The translations under genes and the position numbers were made by a program. A stretch of 8,593 nucleotides of DNA from Reyranella sp. (GTDB lineage: Bacteria; Pseudomonadota; Alphaproteobacteria; Reyranellales; Reyranellaceae), in NCBI GenBank assembly GCA_004296815.1, contig SCVT01000340.1, positions 1-8,593 of the forward strand. The letters run 5' to 3'. The first letter of the stretch is position 1, and every line of letters starts with the position of its first letter. Positions 6,497 to 8,593 of this stretch are shown piece by piece. Under the pieces are notes generated by a model. The model saw nothing but the letters and a program-made list of their open reading frames with translations. It made no database searches and had not been told where the DNA came from.

Positions 6497-7188
6497 CGGT
6501 TGGCAAGGATCGGGGCGAAGAGTGGCTCGTCGAACCGGCGGAACGTCGGCCAGTCTGTCAGCTGCCGCGAAGAGCGGATCAGGACCCGGACGCCGGCACG
6601 ACGGGCCGCCAATCCATCCCGGTCGGGACGGTCGCCGATCAGCATTGTTGTCGCCGTCGTCCACCCTGCCGTCCGGACGAGCGTCAACAGCCCGGCCGGA
6701 TTGGGCTTCAGGACACCTACGTCCCGATCCTCGGCGCAGACGACATGGTCGGCGGCGAGCCCCAGCGCCTGCAGTTTGGCGACCGCGGGGTAGTCGGACA
6801 GCACGCCAATCGCTTTGCCGGCGCGGCGCAATGCGGCGAACAACTCGGCCACTCCGGGATAACGGCAGCCCGCAAGGTGGCGCAGCGGGCGCTGCTCGAT
6901 CCACTCGGCGACAATCGCAGCCACGTCGGACGTCGGCACGCGGCAGGCAGCTGCGGTCTCGGCGATCAGAGCGGGCGCGAAATCGACGACTTCTCGCTCG
7001 GCCACTTCCTCGCGCAGCGCGCGATAGCGGCTGAGCACGCGTATCGTCCGCAAGTCGCGCGAGCGCAGGGCGTGGGCCGACAGTTCAAACGCCATACGGA
7101 GACGCAAGCGTCGCTGGCAATAAAGGGTACCGTCGACGTCGAATACGACAAGCTGCACGCTCTGCCAATCGATCTGCCGGATCGTCAT
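6493..7188 (-). CDS. HAD-superfamily hydrolase (putative phosphatase)
   Basis: A 231-residue soluble haloacid-dehalogenase-fold hydrolase with all four catalytic motifs. Motif I is DVDGT (D17 nucleophile, D19 acid/base). Motif II is the Ser of VLSDYP (S131). Motif III is K161 in LKPNP. Motif IV is IGDRPDRD (D186, D191). An alpha-helical cap lies between motifs I and II (about 25-110), as in subclass C1 phosphoglycolate-phosphatase-like members. The start is ATG at 7188-7186, 10 bases after the UbiA stop, with AGGG a few bases upstream. An open frame extends to 7257 but lies within the UbiA gene and adds nothing conserved. Directly after a DPPR-synthase-like gene, the natural guess is removal of the 5-phosphate from polyprenyl-phosphoribose-5-phosphate, a step assigned in mycobacteria to a PAP2-type protein (Rv3807c). 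That substrate is inferred; fold and motifs are clear. Confidence 0.9.
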   Translation of the reverse strand: MTIRQIDWQSVQLVVFDVDGTLYCQRRLRLRMAFELSAHALRSRDLRTIRVLSRYRALREEVAEREVVDFAPALIAETAAACRVPTSDVAAIVAEWIEQRPLRHLAGCRYPGVAELFAALRRAGKAIGVLSDYPAVAKLQALGLAADHVVCAEDRDVGVLKPNPAGLLTLVRTAGWTTATTMLIGDRPDRDGLAARRAGVRVLIRSSRQLTDWPTFRRFDEPLFAPILANR

Positions 7189-7198
7189 TGGCCCTACG

Positions 7199-8170
7199 TC
7201 ACCGAATCTGAATGTACCGCTGGCCGGCAAGTCCATCGAGCGCCGGAATGTCGACAAAGGTCAGCAGCAGGAGGGCGGCGGACAACAGCACGACGAGCAC
7301 CATCAGGCCGCGCTCGTGGACCAGCTTTTCGGGCTTCTGCGCCGAGGAGCCAGCCTGCATGGAGATGGCGAGATAGTGCGCGAAGAGCGCGACGACGAGC
7401 GGTGCCGCCAACAGGTACTCAATGCGGTACTTCACCAGGAACACCGCGAGGAAAAAGACGGAAAGCAGGGCATATCCCAGGCAGGCAGCAGTGAGCGAGA
7501 CCTCGGAATACCCGCCGAAGCTCTTGCGATAGCTCGTCAGCAGCTCGATGCCGTGAGTGTTGACGATCTCGCGATACTCCGAGAGGCGCTTGGCAGCCAT
7601 GAGAAAGGCGCCACCGGTCCAGTAGGCAAGCAGGATCGAGGCCGGTGGCAGGGTTGTCGGATCGACCATCGCCCAGCCGATCATCAGGCGCAGCGGGTTG
7701 TTGACGGACTCGGAGATGACGTCGAGGTAGGGCTGGTCCTTGCTGCGAAATGGACGGATGTTGTAGACGACGCCCTGGGCAGCGAAGAGCACGATGATCG
7801 CGAGCATGGTGGGGCTCGCGACCAGCGCCGCTCCAAAGCCCAAAGCCAGCAGCGCCAGCCATTCGGCCACGACGTAGCCGCGGCGCAGCGGTTTGCGCAC
7901 CGAGGGGCGCTGCGACTTGGTGGGATGGAAGCGATCGAAATGCCGGTCCAGCCACTCGTTCACCACATAGTTCCCGGACGCGACGAACAGCGCGGCGGCA
8001 AAACCCGCGACGATGGACAAGGCGAGCGTTTCCGTATGAACGCCACGCAGTACCCAGGCGAGAGCGATGCCCGGTACGATAAATACGTGCTTGGTGCAGT
8101 GGTCGAGGCGCGCGAGGGCGAGATAGTCCCTCACCGTGGCCCGCTGCATGGTCTCGCCGGATGCGCTCAT
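7199..8170 (-). CDS. UbiA-superfamily prenyltransferase, decaprenyl-phosphate phosphoribosyltransferase (DPPR synthase)-like
   Basis: A 323-residue integral membrane prenyltransferase with about eight or nine hydrophobic segments between residues 28 and 306. The first Asp-rich motif reads NYVVNEWLDRHFDRFHPTKS (67-86). The N-x-x-x-D-x-x-x-D spacing (N71, D75, D79) followed by HPTK and RP is the hallmark of the DPPR synthase branch (Rv3806c of mycobacteria, NoeC of Azorhizobium), not ubiquinone or haem UbiA enzymes. The second active-site region is YNIRPFRSKDQPYLDVISES (136-155) followed by NNPLRLMIGW. That branch transfers phosphoribose from PRPP to polyprenyl phosphate, the first committed step to polyprenyl-phosphate-arabinose. 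An odd point is E72, where the motif usually has Asp. The chosen ATG at 8170-8168 overlaps the upstream gene's TGA as ATGA; the 16-codon open extension upstream lies inside that gene. The HAD gene follows after 10 bases. Confidence 0.88.
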   Translation of the reverse strand: MSASGETMQRATVRDYLALARLDHCTKHVFIVPGIALAWVLRGVHTETLALSIVAGFAAALFVASGNYVVNEWLDRHFDRFHPTKSQRPSVRKPLRRGYVVAEWLALLALGFGAALVASPTMLAIIVLFAAQGVVYNIRPFRSKDQPYLDVISESVNNPLRLMIGWAMVDPTTLPPASILLAYWTGGAFLMAAKRLSEYREIVNTHGIELLTSYRKSFGGYSEVSLTAACLGYALLSVFFLAVFLVKYRIEYLLAAPLVVALFAHYLAISMQAGSSAQKPEKLVHERGLMVLVVLLSAALLLLTFVDIPALDGLAGQRYIQIR

Positions 8171-8593
8171 TGGATGGCCGAGAAGCCGACGAAGCCGCCG
8201 AGCGGCCTCGCCTGCCACTTTTCAGGTGGGTAGTCGACGAAGGATCGTAGCATCTTCTCGGCCTTGCCTCCGCCGACCAGACGCTCCTCCACAAGCACAT
8301 GGAGCCGTGGTACGCGCCCGTGCAGCTTCACCGCCTCAAGGCGTTCCATGGGGTCGAAGTCGGCATGGTTGGACATCACACGCGCGTTGCGCACTTCGAG
8401 CGCGATGTCTGGCGCTGTCACCATGACCAAGGTCCCGTGGCGATCCGGAGTCAGCGTGTCGATCGACCGTATGTAATCGATGAGCGCCTGATCGGCAGCG
8501 AGGTGGCGAAATCCACGCGATCCAAGTGGCCGCTCGGAATTCGCCACGGCACGCATCGCGGCGGACGTCACGCCATAAAAGCACGCGACCACG
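8167..8593 (-). CDS. C-terminal part of an unrecognised, probably membrane-associated protein (5' end outside window)
   Basis: The last 141 codons of a gene that enters from the right edge; its frame is open to the window end. The first visible residues (VVACFYGVTSAAM) are hydrophobic and may be the end of a TM helix. They are followed by about 120 residues of soluble, mixed alpha/beta character, for example HGTLVMVTAPDIALEV (53-68), VRNARVMSNHADFDP (67-81) and RVPRLHVLVEERLVGGG (92-108). A TM region followed by a soluble C-terminal domain is the layout of many membrane glycosyltransferases with a periplasmic tail, and the operon would suit one, but I see no diagnostic motif. Its stop overlaps the UbiA ATG as ATGA, so it belongs to the same transcript. 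The GTG at 8592 is unlikely to be the true start because no upstream sequence is visible. Function left open. Confidence 0.7.
   Translation of the reverse strand, partial: VVACFYGVTSAAMRAVANSERPLGSRGFRHLAADQALIDYIRSIDTLTPDRHGTLVMVTAPDIALEVRNARVMSNHADFDPMERLEAVKLHGRVPRLHVLVEERLVGGGKAEKMLRSFVDYPPEKWQARPLGGFVGFSAIQ

Noticed and set aside
6497..6904. N-terminal extension of the GtrA frame to 6904
   Set aside because: The extension lies inside the HAD gene and has shadow-like composition. GtrA proteins are about 120-150 residues, and the ATG at 6496 overlaps the HAD stop.

Overview
The window looks like the chromosome of a GC-rich proteobacterium, most likely an alphaproteobacterium. This is inferred from the strong G/C bias at third codon positions, Gram-negative EmrA/EmrB-type pump components, and tight head-to-tail gene packing. 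Nothing in the sequence fixes the genus. Nine genes fill almost all of it. No rRNA, tRNA, CRISPR array, insertion sequence or phage gene is visible, and no gap between genes exceeds about 50 bases.

Left part (1-2988): a multidrug efflux module. A MarR-type repressor gene and an EmrA-like (HlyD) membrane fusion protein gene lie on the minus strand, overlapping by 4 bases; the fusion protein runs off the left edge. Divergent from them, across only 47 bases, is a 14-TM DHA2/EmrB-like transporter. The divergent gap holds a 19-base imperfect palindrome that is a good candidate MarR operator. The likely logic is that the repressor controls itself, the fusion protein and the pump from this one site.

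Right part (2985-8593): a compact minus-strand operon of at least seven genes that enters from beyond the right edge. In transcription order these are the C-terminal end of an unrecognised protein, a UbiA-superfamily prenyltransferase resembling decaprenyl-phosphate phosphoribosyltransferase, a HAD-family phosphatase-like protein, a GtrA-family small membrane protein, a GT-C-type membrane glycosyltransferase, a 106-residue two-TM protein of unknown function, and a group-A flavin monooxygenase-like enzyme. Four of the six junctions are ATGA overlaps; the other two gaps are 10 and 16 bases. Read together, they suggest synthesis of a polyprenyl-phosphate-linked pentose (ribose or arabinose), its movement across the inner membrane, and its transfer to a periplasmic acceptor. 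The product is inferred and cannot be proved from the sequence.

The two modules converge at 2985-2988, where a single CTAG serves as the stop codon of both the pump gene and the flavoenzyme gene. There is therefore no intergenic terminator.
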